Source of the DNA: Trichomonas vaginalis G3
Taxonomy: Eukaryota; Parabasalia; Trichomonadida; Trichomonadidae
Length of the DNA stretch: 64,000 bases
NCBI RefSeq assembly: GCF_026262505.1
Contig: NC_067204.1
Coordinates: forward strand, 16,284,165 to 16,348,164
Direction of reading: 5' to 3'
The notes under the pieces are model-generated. The model worked only from the letters and a program-made list of their open reading frames with translations, did no database searches and was not told where the DNA came from. Both the position numbers and the translations under genes were made by a program. Shown here piece by piece: positions 12,032-24,916 of this stretch (position 1 is its first letter; each line of letters begins with the position of its first letter).

Positions 12032-12861
12032 ATGTCAACAACAGAGAACACAACAACTGCTATCGTTCATGAAGCCATAAATGAAGAATACGAGTACATA
12101 CAGTTTAACAAACAACTCCGTCTCATTCGTTCGGTCAAAGACGATATGTACCAAATGCAAAGTATAATGAATGCTCTTCGTTCTACAAAGCAAGCATATC
12201 ATTGGTTTGAAAACCAACAGGCAAAAGAACTTTAGAAGAATTTCCTCATATGATTGCTTCCCTCGGAAAACCGAGGGAAGAGATTCCGTACGAAAATCGC
12301 AAGAATTTGGCTCCTGGTTTGAAAGGTTATTATGTCATAGACTTTTAGTAAATGCTGTAGCAATGTGGGCTTCACCTCGTTATGCTTGTTATATTTTCAT
12401 GATGTTAGATGAACTATATAAAGCAGAACGTGGAGGAGATGGAAAAGAAACTTCAAGCAAAAGATGAAGTCATTGAATCCAAAGACAAAAGCATACAGAA
12501 AAGAATACCACGTTCGTACCAAAAGGAAAGGAAAAGAGTATATAAGTATATGATATATACTGAAGAGTTGGAGAAAGAAGAAGATAAAGATATGGTTATG
12601 TTGCATTTAGTCAGAAGAAACAACAAAAGCTTTTATGACCTTGCTAAGATTTACAAATCTGACAGAAACTGGTTCTATCGTGAAAACTTACCGATTTCAA
12701 TGACACCGAATGAGCAAATAAAGGAAAATTGTCAAAAAATACTCTCTCCTCAAACACACTATGACATCAAAGGTTGCACAATACTTACATTCAAAGAAGA
12801 CTTAACATTACTGAAGGAAAAAATAACAGAATATTTCGATAACTTCAAAGAGGAAGAATAA
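12032..12861 (+). pseudogene. KilA-N-like DNA-binding protein, copy A
   Basis: Counterpart of 36964-37790. A segment like the KilA-N/MSV199 core (LLVNAVAMWASPRYA) precedes a coiled coil and a C-terminal region resembling those found downstream of such domains in large DNA viruses. Broken, three or so breaks. A 10-bp-stem hairpin (12258-12279) lies inside the coding region. Confidence 0.55.
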
Positions 12862-12917
12862 AAAAATCTAAGCTAATTTATTATTTTTTTATAAAATTTT
12901 ATCTCATATGAAAGAAC

Positions 12918-13112
12918 ATGAATTTAGAATATTCGGAACTCATGACAGAAGAAGAGAACGAACAACATGTAAAAGATTATGCAAAATTTCTGAAGACATA
13001 CAAAGCATTTAAACAATATCTAAATGCTTCTAAAGATTATGCAAAATTTCTGAAGGTATATAAAGCTTATGAAAAAGCGTATGAAAAGTTTATACATTGG
13101 GAATTGTTGTAA
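12918..13112 (+). CDS. Small repeat protein KDYAKFLK, copy A
   Basis: About 64 residues with the block KDYAKFLKxYKA occurring twice. Helical, charged, Tyr/Lys-rich. Counterpart of 37846-38061; the C-terminal few residues differ. Function unknown. Confidence 0.5.
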   Translation: MNLEYSELMTEEENEQHVKDYAKFLKTYKAFKQYLNASKDYAKFLKVYKAYEKAYEKFIHWELL

Positions 13113-13154
13113 AAATATCGATATGAAGACTAACCAAAAATATATTTTTGCTTA

Positions 13155-13622
13155 AATGACGTCAGGGTCAATTTCTTCAACCATTTCACTTCCTTCGTCA
13201 ATGTCAATAGAAGCTTCTTCAACCTTTGGTAAGAACTTTTGTATAACATCTTTGTTCGTTATTGTTTTCAGAGATGAAGAATAATATTTCACATTTGTTT
13301 CACCCTTCTTATATTCTTTCTGTTCGGAAAGATTCATAGCAATACTGAAGAAGTCAATGTTGGAGTTCTTTATAATAGTATAAATGAGTATCTTTGACAT
13401 TCACGAAGAAAACCCTTTTGTTTCAAAAACTACTGCTAACTCTTGTGAAGTATAACGTTTGCGGTCAATGACAATAGCTAATGTCTGACATACTGACCAA
13501 ACTTAGATTCTTTCACAAACTTCTTGTTAAAGATAACATTGACGTTTGAAGCATTATTGAACTCATTCTTGATGACAGTAGCGAGAGCATTGTATGAAAA
13601 GAACTTGCAATCTTGCATGTTT
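13155..13622 (-). pseudogene. Unknown Polinton gene convergent with the polymerase-side genes, copy A
   Basis: Counterpart of the 38080-38552 region. The C-terminal part is acidic (DIDEGSEMVEEIDPD). Broken, about three breaks. Diverges from the polymerase gene across an AT-rich leader. Confidence 0.5.
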
Positions 13623-13713
13623 CATTAAAATAAAAATATTAAATTATTTTGAAAAATAACTTAAAAAAATCTAATCTAATTTTTTCAAAAATATTTTTTT
13701 ATTTCCTACTAAA

Positions 13714-16700
13714 GATGTATCGGAAGTTGTCTAAGTTAGAACACTCGCGAAATAAAACAACTTCTTACAGAAGCTAATATAGATGTTGCAAAGCATTACA
13801 CAACAAAACAAAAAGGCACTCGCTGACATCCTCAATGACTATAATGGTGAAATAACTTATGATAGAATTCATGAGTTCATAAAGCCGCAACGCGGCGAGG
13901 ACGAAGTCCATGCAAGAGCATTCCTTTAAATGACGTTGCTATTGACTTATATCATAGACGTTCAATACCTCATGAAGTAAAGAAGAGAATGTTTGACATA
14001 ACAAATGCCAAACGTTGGTCATACTCGTAAAGCTCTTTCACATGACGTTCGTCAAGAGATGTTTGACATAACAAATGCAAACGTTGGTGAAACAAGAAGA
14101 GCTGTACCACATGAAGTAAGAAGAGAAATGTTTGACATAACAAATGCAAACGTTGGTGAAACAAGAAGAAGAGATGACACACTGAAACAACAGAGAAGAG
14201 AGATGTTTAAAAGTGCTATAGAACAAGTTCGCAAAGCTAATAATGTCATTCGTTCCATTGACGACAAACCAAAAGAAGGTGAGAGATGGTTAAGAAAGAT
14301 GAAGAAAATAGGAAGAGGAATGTGAAGTCAGGCAATAGACTCATTGACTTTAACATCGAAGCTTTAGATGAACCAAACAGAGATATTTACACAAACATTT
14401 CGGTAAGGTTTTCATGAGACTCTTAGAGAAAATTAAAATAAACTCCCAACAGAGATGGATGGTATGTTATAAACTTGGTGGAAAGTATGAATGTTCTACG
14501 TTAAACCTCAATAATATTGGAACATTACTACATCAGCTCTTGAAGGAGAAACTTTATATCAGAGATAGAAGCAAAATGCTGCAGGTATTGTTGAAATGCA
14601 CTATGACTTCTTCTTGACAAACATAAAGAATCTTACCGAAATAAAGATGTATGATTAACAGAATATGAAGGCTTAACGATGTCAGATGTAAAGAAAGGCA
14701 AACCAAAAAAGAGACCATATAGAGATGAAAGCACAACTGACAAATGACCAGAAAGCCATTTTGGAAGCTCTTAAGCAAACAGGAAAACCCAGCACTTATA
14801 GAAAGCTTTTGGAAGATAATGGTGAAAAGAAGTTTTATAAGAAGAGAAGCGGGCAGTTCTGGAAGTATCTTTGCACATTACCTATAAATCTTGAACGCTA
14901 CCAAATCTTCAATGAACTGAACAAAAGAACTGCAACACTTATGACAGAAGATAACTGCTTCGTTATGCTTGCATTCAGGCTGGAGTAAATGAAGAAAACT
15001 ATTGACCACATGAGAGAAGTCATTCGTGTTAGAGACTTTCCTCAAGTAAAGTACAAGAAATTTCTGACGCAACAGGTATAGCATTTAATTACCATTGGTT
15101 ACTTCAATGACTCAAGACATAATGAAATAAAGAGATACATACCAAAAGAATGTGAAACTGTTCGAAACTATTGACTTACTTCTTGTTGAAGACCACTACA
15201 TGCTAAATGAAAGACTTCAATGACAACATATTTCATTCGAAACTATATAGAAATCTTGAAGGAGTGTGGTGGAATGAACATTGAAAAACAGATGAAAATA
15301 TATACAAGAGAGAAGATAAAATAGTAGTTCGCATGGATAGAACTACACCGCTATGGGATGTTATGAAAACATTGTGGGAGTGCAAATATTTTAACCTATT
15401 TCTTATGGAGAACTTTTCACATATACGACTGACTTATATAAAACAGAACCTTGCACCATTTAAAGATTTGACATATGCTCCAAAGTATTGTGTACAACTG
15501 AAGAAGAAAGCAGAGTCAAAAGAAAGTAAATAAAGCTAAATGTAAATTCATCCTGAGCACGTTTTCTTTGCTGACTTTGAGTGTAGTACGGATGGCTTTC
15601 ATAAAGCTTTTAACATCTGTTATGACAGTGAAGATGGTTCAGTTAGTGAAAGTATTTGGGGTCAAAACTGTGCAACAGAATTTTTGGAAAGACTTCCTGA
15701 CAAGAGTTTAATATATTTCCATAACCTCAGTTATGACATAAACTTCATCTTAAGACACATGACAGAAGTGAAAGGAACTCCCATCATTAAAGGTTCACGA
15801 ACAATGCAAATAACTGGTTTATATAAAGGAGGGCAATTATTATAAAAGACTCTTACAGTGTTATAAATAAGAAGCTTAAACTATTTCCTGCTATGTTTAA
15901 CTTACAAACAGGACCGAAAGAAGTATTTCCATATAACTACTACAGCAGTGTTTTGTTAGCAAATGACAACAGAACTGGTGTCATTTCTGAAGCATGTAAG
16001 TTTATCCATGATGCAGATACATTTATGAAGAACATAGATTCCATCAAAGGTTGCAGAATAGATGAAAACCACTTCGACTTAGAAAAATATAGCACGTTTT
16101 ACTGCAAACAAGATGTAAGAATTTTAAGAGAAGGTTTTGTAAAGTTCCGCAATGACTTATTGAAAGAGTTTGATTTAAACGTTTATGACTACGTTAGTAT
16201 TTGTTCTATTGCTAACAAATTGTTTGAGAACAGAGTATACTTCCCGAATGGAAATCTTTATGACCTCTCAAATAAACCAAGAGAATTTATTTCGAGATGC
16301 ATTCAAGGTGGAAGATGTATGTTGTCAGATAACATGAAACAAAAGAGCAAAAAGAAACTCATTGCTGACTTCGACACTGTTTCATTATATCCTTCAGCTA
16401 TAGCAAGACTTTATACTTTAGAAGGTATTCCAAAAGTATTGAAGGAAGAAATGTTAAGCACAGAGTATCTCATGAGACATTTATTCGATGACGACCAAAA
16501 GGAACCCATTGGTGAAAAGTTTATGTCTGGCTTCTTTGTTCTCATTAAGATAACAGAGATTGGTATACCCAGACACTTTCATTTAATAGTTTGCGACCCT
16601 GAACTAAATCCAGAACTTAACGTTCCAAGAAGTTCAAACACTTGCTGTCTCATGTATGTTGACCATATAACATTACAAGACCTCATAAAATATCAAGGTG

Positions 16701-17625
16701 TCAAATGTGAAGTGTTGCAAGGATACTATTACGATGGAAACAGAGATATGAGAATAAGAGATGAAGTAAAGAAGTTGTTTGAGTTAAGGTTAAAGTATAA
16801 GAAAGAAGAAAACCCCTTACAAGAAATTATAAAACTCATTCTGAACAGCATTTATGGCAAAACTATTCTATCTCCTATTGAGTCAAAAATAACCATAGTA
16901 GATGACAAAGATGCTATAAGATATGCTATAAGAAATTACAACCATATAGTGAAGTTCGAAGGTTTGGATGGTTCAGATAAAACTATTTTCAAGCTAACGA
17001 AAAGCATTTGCAGACACTTTAACTTCTGTCCACTTGGTGTTAATATTCTGTCTATGTCAAAACGTATTATGAATGAAGTATTCTGTACTGCAGAGGACAT
17101 GGGACTTCAAATCTTTTACCAGGATACCGACAGTATGCACTTATATAATGAAGACATCCCAAAGCTTGCAGCAGAGTTTAAGAAGATAGTAGAGAACTTA
17201 TAGGAAAGAACCTTGGTCAATTTCATAGCGACTTTGCAGAAATAACACCTGGAAAACAAAGTTTAGCTTATAAAAGTATTTTCTGTGGAAAGAAGACCTA
17301 CATAGACTTACTCACTAACGATTTAAATGAAGTTGCATTTCACTGCAGAATGAAAGGCGTGAAGCAAGATGTTATTGCTTTAACCGCTAATGAAATGTTT
17401 CCTGAAGCTATACAATGCTATTACAATGAAGATAAGAACATTCACATACCTGTTGGAACATATGACAAAGACTCTGAGTTCAGTTTAATGAAACTTTACA
17501 AAGCACTTCATGATGGTCAAGAGATTGCATTCGACTTATGTAAGTCATGTCAACCTTGCTTTGCTGAAAAGTTCAACTTTTCAATAACGACTAAAACAAG
17601 CTTTATTCGTAAGTTGAAGTTCTGA
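13714..17625 (+). pseudogene. Protein-primed DNA polymerase B, copy A
   Basis: Counterpart of 38643-42557. The palm motifs DFDTVSLYPS, LNSIYGK and QDTDSMHLY are all legible, as are the N-terminal 23-residue repeats. Broken, more than a dozen breaks, most of them in the first half. Confidence 0.9.
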
Positions 17626-17634
17626 GGTCATATN

Positions 17635-17658
17635 NNNNNNNNNNNNNNNNNNNNNNNN
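17635..17658. other. Run of N: assembly gap
   Basis: Unresolved bases separate copy A from copy B. The sequence to the right is of visibly poorer quality, so the join need not reflect the true genome order. Confidence 0.98.
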
Positions 17659-18470
17659 AGCAGAGGAGCGGGAGAAGCAGAAGAGAGACAGACACGACGA
17701 CCGCACACTCAGCTGACCACAACTGGGCAGATAAGCACCAGATATCACAGACTAGAGAGGTAGGTATGGAACGAACAAATAGACCCGCTCCCTCTTATTT
17801 GACATAGAAGAGAGCATTGAAGCCTTGTAGTTGTTTTAGGCAGGTCGAAATTTATATACACGCAAAAATGAACCCGCATGTTCAAAATGACTGAGCAGCG
17901 ATGAGCAACTAATTCCGTCAAAGAAGACTAAGAAGAATGAGAAACGACTATGCAGATTAAAGAAAGAGATGCACACCACGCACAACTCACACCACACATG
18001 AATTCCACAACCATCACTAGAGAGAGAGAGAAGCAACACAACATTATCCACACACACACAACACACCACCACACACAAAATAAGATCCGCAACACCAGAC
18101 CTTATCCTCTACTCATCCTCGCACGTACCAACGACACATACACCACACACGGACACCTCCTCCACGAGATCACATCTCAGATGTACTAAAAGATAGAAAT
18201 AGACACCGCACCAAAACTGTTTAAAGTCATGAACCATCGCAACATATACCAGTAAAACGCTTGTAAAATATTGGAGATATGAAAACCGTGTTAGACTTCC
18301 AACTATGCTAACTAAACATTATTTTACACCGCCATCCAGCAATTCAGCCCACACCCACCACCATCACATGATTTCCTATCCACACATACGACACCACATC
18401 ACGCTTCCGTCCCATTTACTCTCTTCTTTTTATTTTTTTATTTTGCGTATCGTAATAGACAGTAAGACAA
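17659..18470. other. Low-quality stretch with traces of cassette genes X and Y
   Basis: Short traces of gene X (from 17766) and gene Y (from 17866, then near 18220) are legible among purine-rich and CA-rich filler such as ACCACACACA runs. A trace of the GTTAGA module lies near 18280-18330. No usable gene. The composition is unlike anything else in the window and suggests sequencing noise. Confidence 0.6.
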
Positions 18471-19130
18471 CATTGAGTTTGAAACAGTTAGAAGAATAGA
18501 TCAATAACACAAATTGGTTAGAATTCGGTGATTTAAAAGCGTAAAATACCAAAGAACTCAACAACAACATATTCTTTGTCAACATTATATCTCCATCTGA
18601 AGAGAAAACAAACGACTGGGTTAGAAATGCTTCAACTCAGAAATTTTGACAAGAAAGTCCTGAGCTCTGATATCGTAAGATTCTATGGAACCACAGCCAT
18701 ATCTCATTGACAACAAGTTCTATATACAATAAGCATTCCTATGGATTGACCCAGTTGTTGGATATAACTTCATAACATTAGTGGTTCATTCGACTACAGA
18801 ACGCGTGCAGTGAAAGGCTTACTCTTTAATCGTTCAGCAACCGACAGAACTTCCAACACAAAAAGATATAAGAATAGGAGGACATATAATATAACTCAAG
18901 AAGACATGACAGTACAGTCCAATAGAGTCCACAGGTTGTGTTTGTTAATGATTATGAGAAGCTGCTGAACAGAATGCTTGAAGTTTTGAGAAATGTATGG
19001 TGCTCCACGAAAGGTACAAGGAAACTGTTTTGCAAGTGACATGAGATACGATACAGCCCATATACACATTACATTTGACGAAGGACTTGCTGAAATAATG
19101 AAGCGTTTATTTTTGGTCCTTTTTGTGAAA
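18471..19130 (+). pseudogene. Extra gene-like segment found only in copy B
   Basis: Protein-like codon texture on the plus strand but no long open frame; broken, many breaks. It lies between the cassette's right repeat and the KilA-N-like gene, where A and C have the ACAAGTCTTGT array instead. Family not recognised. Confidence 0.4.
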
Positions 19131-19192
19131 GTCAGAAAATAACGTAATTTTTGTTCTAAAAATTTTTTTATTTGTATGTAAAGACAGATATT

Positions 19193-20046
19193 GTCAACAA
19201 CAGAGAAACAACAACAGTTTCATGTCATTGAAGCAATAAATGAAGAATACGATACATAACAGTATAACAAACAGATTAACGCTCCTCATTTCGTCTCAGT
19301 CAAAGATGATCATGTACCAAATGCAATAGTATTTTGGTCTTCTTTATCAAAGCAAGCTATCATTGGTTTGAAAACAACAGAACATAACAAACTTTTAGAA
19401 GAATTTCCTCATATGAATTGCTTCCCCTCGGAAAACCCGAGAGAAGAGCATTCCGACGAAAAACGTAAAAATTTGCCAAGTAAATTTAAGAGGATATATG
19501 TACATAGACTTCTTGTAAATGCAGTTGCAATGTGGCTCTCTCCTGTTACATGCATGGCATGGTTACAGTTACTTGTTGACGAATTCCCATAGACAAGAAA
19601 CGTGGAGAGATGGAAAAAAACTCAAGCAAAAGGATGAAGTCATTGATCAAAAGAACATAAAGCATTACAGAAAAGAAATACCAGGTTCGAGTACCAAAAG
19701 AAAGAGAAAAGAGTTATAAGTATATGATAATATACTGAAGCAGTTGCGAAGGAAGAAAAGATAAAGAATGGTTATGTTGCATTAGCTCAGAAGAACAACC
19801 AAACAGCTTTCTATGACCGTTGCTAAGATTACAAATTCTGACAGAACTGGTTCTTAATCGTGAAAGCATTTACCGATTTCAATGACACGAATGAGCAAAT
19901 TAAAGGAAATTGTCAAAAATAACTTTCCTCAACACTACTATGGACATCAAGGGTTGCCACAATCTTAAACATTCAAAGCAAGAGCTTTAACTTACTGGAA
20001 GGGAAAAAATAACAGAATATTTCGATAACTTCAAAGAGAAGAATTA
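19193..20046 (+). pseudogene. KilA-N-like protein, copy B
   Basis: Counterpart of 36964-37790. The LLVNAVAMW core is legible. Many breaks. Follows the same T-rich leader ending in TTTGTATGTAAAGACAGATA. Confidence 0.5.
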
Positions 20047-20097
20047 AAAAATCTAAGCCTAATTTTATTTTTTTATAAAATTTTAATCTCATATGAA

Positions 20098-20320
20098 GAA
20101 CATGTATTAGAATATTCGGAAACTCTGACGAAGAAGGAACACGAACAACAGTAAAGCATTATTGACAAAATTTCTAGCAAAGACATTACAAACCATTTAA
20201 ACAATACTCTAAATGCTTCTAATAGATTATGCAAATTTCTGAGGTATATAAAGCTTATCGAAAAAGCGTATGAAAAGTTTATACATTGCGGGAATTTTGT
20301 TGCTAAAATATGATATGAAG
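20098..20320 (+). pseudogene. Small KDYAKFLK repeat protein, copy B
   Basis: Counterpart of 37846-38061; several breaks. Confidence 0.45.
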
Positions 20321-20339
20321 ACTAACTCAAATATATTTT

Positions 20340-20830
20340 TGCTTAATGACGTCAAGGGACTTTCTTCAACTTTCATTCCTTCTGTCAATGTCAATAGAAG
20401 CTTCTTCAACCTTGTTGAGTAAGAACTTTGTAATAAATCTTTGTTCGTTATTGTTTTTCAGGATGAAGAATAATATTTTCAACATTCTTGTTTCACCCTT
20501 CTTTTATATTCTTTCTGTTCGGAAAGATTCATAGCATACTGAAGAAGTCAATGTTTGGAGTTCTTTATAATAGTAATAATGAGTATCTTTGACATTCACG
20601 AAGAAAACTTTTGTTTCAAAACTACTGCTAACTCTTGTGAAGTATAACGTTTTGCGGTCAATGACAATAGCTAATGGTCTGACATACTGACCAAACTTAG
20701 ATTCTTTCACAAAACTTCTTGTTAAAGATAACATTGACGTTTTGAAGCATTATCTTGAACTCATTCTTGATGACCAGTAGCGAGAGCAATTGTATGAAAA
20801 GAACTTGCAATCTTGCATGTGTTTCATTAA
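20340..20830 (-). pseudogene. Unknown Polinton gene, copy B
   Basis: Counterpart of the 38080-38552 region; many breaks. Confidence 0.45.
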
Positions 20831-20920
20831 AAATAAAATATTAAATTATTTTGAAAAATAACTCTAAAAAAATCTAATCTAATTTTTTCAAAATATTTTT
20901 TTATTTCCTACTAAATAGAT

Positions 20921-23900
20921 GTATCGGAAGTTGTCTAAGTTAGAGAACACTCGGAAATAAAACCAACTTCTTACAGAAGCTAATATACATGTTGCAAAGC
21001 ATTACACAACAAACAAAAAGGCACTCGCTGACATCCTCAATGACTATAATGGTGAAATAACTTATGAATAGAATTCATGAGTTCATAAAGCCGCAACGCG
21101 CGAGGACGAAGTCCATGCAAGAGCATTTCCTTTAAATGACGTTGCTATTGACTTATATCATAGACGTTCAATACCTCATGAAGTAAGAAGAGAAAGTTTG
21201 ACATAACAAATGCAAATCGTGCGTCATACTCGTAAAGCTCTTTCACATGACGTTTCGTAAGAGATGTTTGAATAACAAATGCAAACGTTGGTGAAACAAG
21301 AAAGAGCTGTACCACATGAAGTAAGAAGAGAAATGTTTGACATAACAAATGCCAAACGTTGTGAAACACGAAAGAGAGATGACACACTGAAACAACAGAG
21401 AAGAGAGATGTTTAAAAGTGCTATAGAACAAAGTTCGCCAAAGCTAAATAATGTCATTCGTTTCCATTGACGACAAACCAAAAGAAGGTGAGAGATGGTT
21501 AAAGAAAGATGAAGAAAATAGGAAGAGGAATGTGAAGTCAGGCAATAGACTCATTGACTTAACATCGAAGCTTTAGATGAACCAAACAGAGACTACTTAC
21601 ACAAACATTTCGGTAAGGTTTTCATGAACTCTTAGAGAAAATTAAAATAAACTCCCAACAGAGATGGATGGTATGTTATAAACTTGTGGAAAGTATGAAT
21701 GTTCTACGTTAAACCTCAATTAATATTGAAACATTTACTACATCAGCTCTTGAAGGAGAACTTTATATCAGAGATAGAAGCAAATGCTGCAGGTATTGTT
21801 GAAATGCACTATGACTTCTTCTTGACAAACATAAAGAATCTACCGAAATAAAGATGTATGATTTAACAGAATATGAAGCTTAACGATGTCAGATGTAAAG
21901 AAAGGCAAACCAAAAAAGAGACCATATAGAGATGAAAGCACACTGACAAATGACCAGAAAGCCATTTTGGAAGCTCTTAAGCAAACAGGAAACCCAGCAC
22001 TTATAGAAAGCTTTTGGAAAGATAATGGTGAAAAAGAAGTTTTATAAGAATGAGAAGCGGTCAGTTCTGAAGTATCTTTGCACATTACCTATAAATCTTG
22101 AACGCTTACCAAATCTTCAATGAACTGAACAAAAGAACTGCAACACTTATGACAGAAGATAACTGCTTCGTTTATGCTTGCATTCAGGCTGGATGTAAAT
22201 ATGAAGAAACTATTGACCACATGAGAAAGTCATTCGTGTTAGAGACTTTTCCTCAAAGTAAAGTACAAAGAATTTCTGACGAACAGGTATAGCATTTAAT
22301 TTACCATTGGTTACTTCAATGACTCAAGACATAATGAAATAAAGAGATACATACAAAAGAATGTGAAACTGTTGAACTATTGACTTACTTCTTGTTGAAG
22401 ACCACTACATGCTAAATGAAAGACTTCCAATGACAACACTATTTCATTCGAAACTATATAGGAAATTCTTGAAGGAGTGTGGTGGAATGAACATTGAAAA
22501 ACAGATGAAAAATATATACAAAGAGAGAAGATAAATATGTAGTTCGCAATGGATAGAATACACCGCTATGGGATGTTATGAAAAACATTGTGGGAGTGCA
22601 AATATTTTGAACCTATTTCTATGGAGAACTTTTCACATATACGACTGACTTATATAAACAGAACCTTGCACCATTTAAGATTTTGACATATGCTCCAAAG
22701 TATTGTGTACAACTGAAAAGAAAGCCAGAGTCAAAAGAAGTAAATAAAGCTAAATGTAAGTTCATACCTGAGCACGTTTTCTTTGTGACTTTGAGTGTAG
22801 TACGGATGGCTTCATAAACTTTTAACATCTGTTATGACAGTGAAGATGGTTCAGTATTGAAGTATTTGGGGTCAAAACTGTGCAACAGATTTTTGGAAAG
22901 ACTTCCTGACAAGAGTTTAATATATTTCCATAACCTCAAGTTATGACATAAACTTCATCTTAAAGACACATGACAGAAGTGAAAGGAACTCCCATCATTA
23001 AAGGTTCACGAACAATGCAAATAACTGTTTATATAAAGGAAGGGCAATATTATAAAAGACTCTTACAGTGTTATAAATAAGAAGCTTAAACTATTCCTGC
23101 TATGTTTAACTTACAAACAGGACCGAAGAAGTATTTCCATATAACTTACTACAGCAGTGTTTTGTTAGCAAATGAAACAGAACTGGTGTCATTTCTGAGC
23201 ATGTAAGTTTATCCATGATGCAGATACATTTATGAAGAACATAGATTCCATTCAAAGGTTGCAGAATAGATGAAAACCATCGACTTAGAAAAATATAGCA
23301 CGTTTTACTGCAAACAAGATGTAAGAATTTTAAGAGAAGGTTTTGTAAAGTTCCGCATGACTTATTGAAAGAGTTTTGATTTAAACGTTATGACTACGTT
23401 AGTATTTGTTTATTGCTAACAAAATTGTTTGAGAACAGAGTATACTTCCGAATGGAAATCTTTATGACCTCTCAATAAACCAAGAGAATTTATTTCGAGA
23501 TGCATTCAAGGTGGAAGATGTATGTTGTCAGATAACATGAAACAAAAGAGCAAAAGAAACTCATGCTGACTTCGACACTGTTTCATTATATCCTTCAGCT
23601 ATAGCAAGACTTTATACTTTAGAAGGTATTCCAAAAGTATTGAAGGAAGAAATGTTAAGCACAGAGTATCTCATGAGACATTTATTCGATGACGACCAAA
23701 GGAACCCATTGGTGAAAGTTTATATCCGGCTTTTTTGTTCTCATTAAGATAACAGAGATTGGTATACCCAGACACTTTATTTAATAGTTTGCGACCCTGA
23801 ACTAAATCCAGAACTTAACGTTCCAAGAAGTTCAAACACTTGCTGTCTCATGTATGTTGACCATATAACATTACAAGACCTCATAAATATCAAGGTGTCA

Positions 23901-24204
23901 AATGTGAAGTGTTGCAAGGATACTATTACGATGGAAACAGAGATATGAGAATAAGAGATGAAGTAAAGAAGTTGTTTGAGTTAAGGTTAAAGATATAAGA
24001 AGAAGAAAACCCCTTACAAAATTATAAAACTCATTCTTGAACAGCATTTATGGCAAACTATTCTATCTCCTATTGAGTCAAAATAACCATAGTAGATGAC
24101 AAAGATGCTATAAAGATATGCTATAAGAATACAACCATATAGTGAAGTTCGAAGGTTTGGATGGTTCAGATAAAACTATTTTCAAGCTAACGAAAAGCAT
24201 TTGC
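20921..24204 (+). pseudogene. DNA polymerase B, copy B, cut by copy C
   Basis: Counterpart of 38643 to about 41933; the end of the gene lies beyond the terminus of copy C. The N-terminal repeats and the DFDTVSLYPS motif are legible. Several dozen breaks. The KPQRGEDEV-type double-hairpin element is present near 21091-21116. Confidence 0.8.
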
Positions 24205-24437
24205 AGTTAGATACCTATGTTGTGTACGGAGGCACTGCGTTTCACTTTACCACATACTTGTGAATTTGACACTTTTACAAAACCGTTAACGTATATTTTA
24301 CAACACAACGATCAACACTAACTTAACATTAAATATTTACAAAGCCGCCAACCACTTCACTTCACTAACGTTTTCACAAACGACTTCATTAATGTAAAAA
24401 TAAACGTTCTCACTTACAAAAGTATTGCAACTCCTCC

Positions 24438-24731
24438 CATTGCTGTGCTTCAATAACAGCCTCATAATCTTCTGACTCACTTTCTTCTTCATATAGGTCA
24501 AAATCACTGTCAAGAATAATGTTAGTAAGTTTTGGACAAAGCTAATGAAACACGTTTACCGTTTTGTATCGTATGCTTGTATAACTTTCCATTCTTCATT
24601 CCTTCATAAACGCTCAAACAACTTTACCCTTTCTCCCTCGTATCTGATAGAATGTATTTTTCACGAGGAACGAAGAACAAATTCTTGAACTCATGACCGT
24701 GTAGTTTGTTTATCTCAATAGTTTTCGTCAT
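24438..24731 (-). pseudogene. TIR-borne small gene, left-end paralogue
   Basis: Starts MTKTIEINKLHGHEF, followed by FKNLFFVPREKY, matching IQIKTYNKHTFKHLFFLP in the right-end gene at 46784-47065 at protein level while the DNA differs widely. It points outward to the left terminus. Broken, about one or two breaks. Function unknown. Confidence 0.5.
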
Positions 24732-24821
24732 TTTATATAAAATAAACTTAAAATTACATCCAAATAAACTTAAAAATTAATGATATCACCACCCTCACAC
24801 GTATGAAAACATAGCACAAAA

Positions 24822-24880
24822 AAATGTTTATGTTAGAATGTTAGATCTAACACGTTTTCTAACCTCTTTTTCTACCGTTG
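24822..24880. repeat. GTTAGA-rich module, left TIR
   Basis: ATGTTTATGTTAGAATGTTA followed by GATCTAACACGTTTTCTAAC. Same orientation as the copy at 33727 and inverted relative to 36043 and 46634. Confidence 0.7.
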
Positions 24881-24916
24881 AATTCATTGCTTTATAACTC
24901 TCTCCTTGTTTCTTTT

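Larger units (their letters stand above)
1..17634. mobile_element. Maverick/Polinton copy A, partial, broken
   Basis: Same gene order and orientation as copy C over 24919-42564, and close to base-identical with it. The left end is cut by the window edge and the right end by a run of N, so neither terminus is present and the capsid gene is missing. Parts seen: minor structural genes, packaging ATPase, fibre, integrase, hairpin-array cassette, KilA-N-like gene and DNA polymerase B. It is broken, with roughly thirty or more breaks overall, nearly all small. Because copy C is so similar, A is either a very young copy or a duplicate representation of the same locus made by the assembly; the sequence alone cannot separate these. 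Confidence 0.9.
17659..24204. mobile_element. Maverick/Polinton copy B, partial, heavily broken
   Basis: Same orientation as A and C; it covers the region equivalent to cassette gene X through the polymerase. The hairpin array is absent, and about 660 bp at 18471-19130 has no equivalent in A or C. Breaks number many dozens, almost all of one base, with the worst stretch next to the N gap. The pattern fits poorly corrected long-read sequence at least as well as real decay. Ends at the terminus of copy C. Confidence 0.8.
24205..24915. repeat. Left terminal inverted repeat of copy C
   Basis: Pairs with 46595-47302. The outer ~200 bp (for example ACCGTTAACGTATATTTTACAA) and the inner GTTAGA module match well. 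The middle, which encodes a small outward-facing gene at both ends, has diverged much further. The arms are therefore a mosaic rather than a perfect copy. Confidence 0.8.

Noticed and set aside
17659-18470. A CA-rich microsatellite region or new gene
   Set aside because: Irregular filler next to the N gap mixed with pieces of known element sequence; sequencing noise is more likely.
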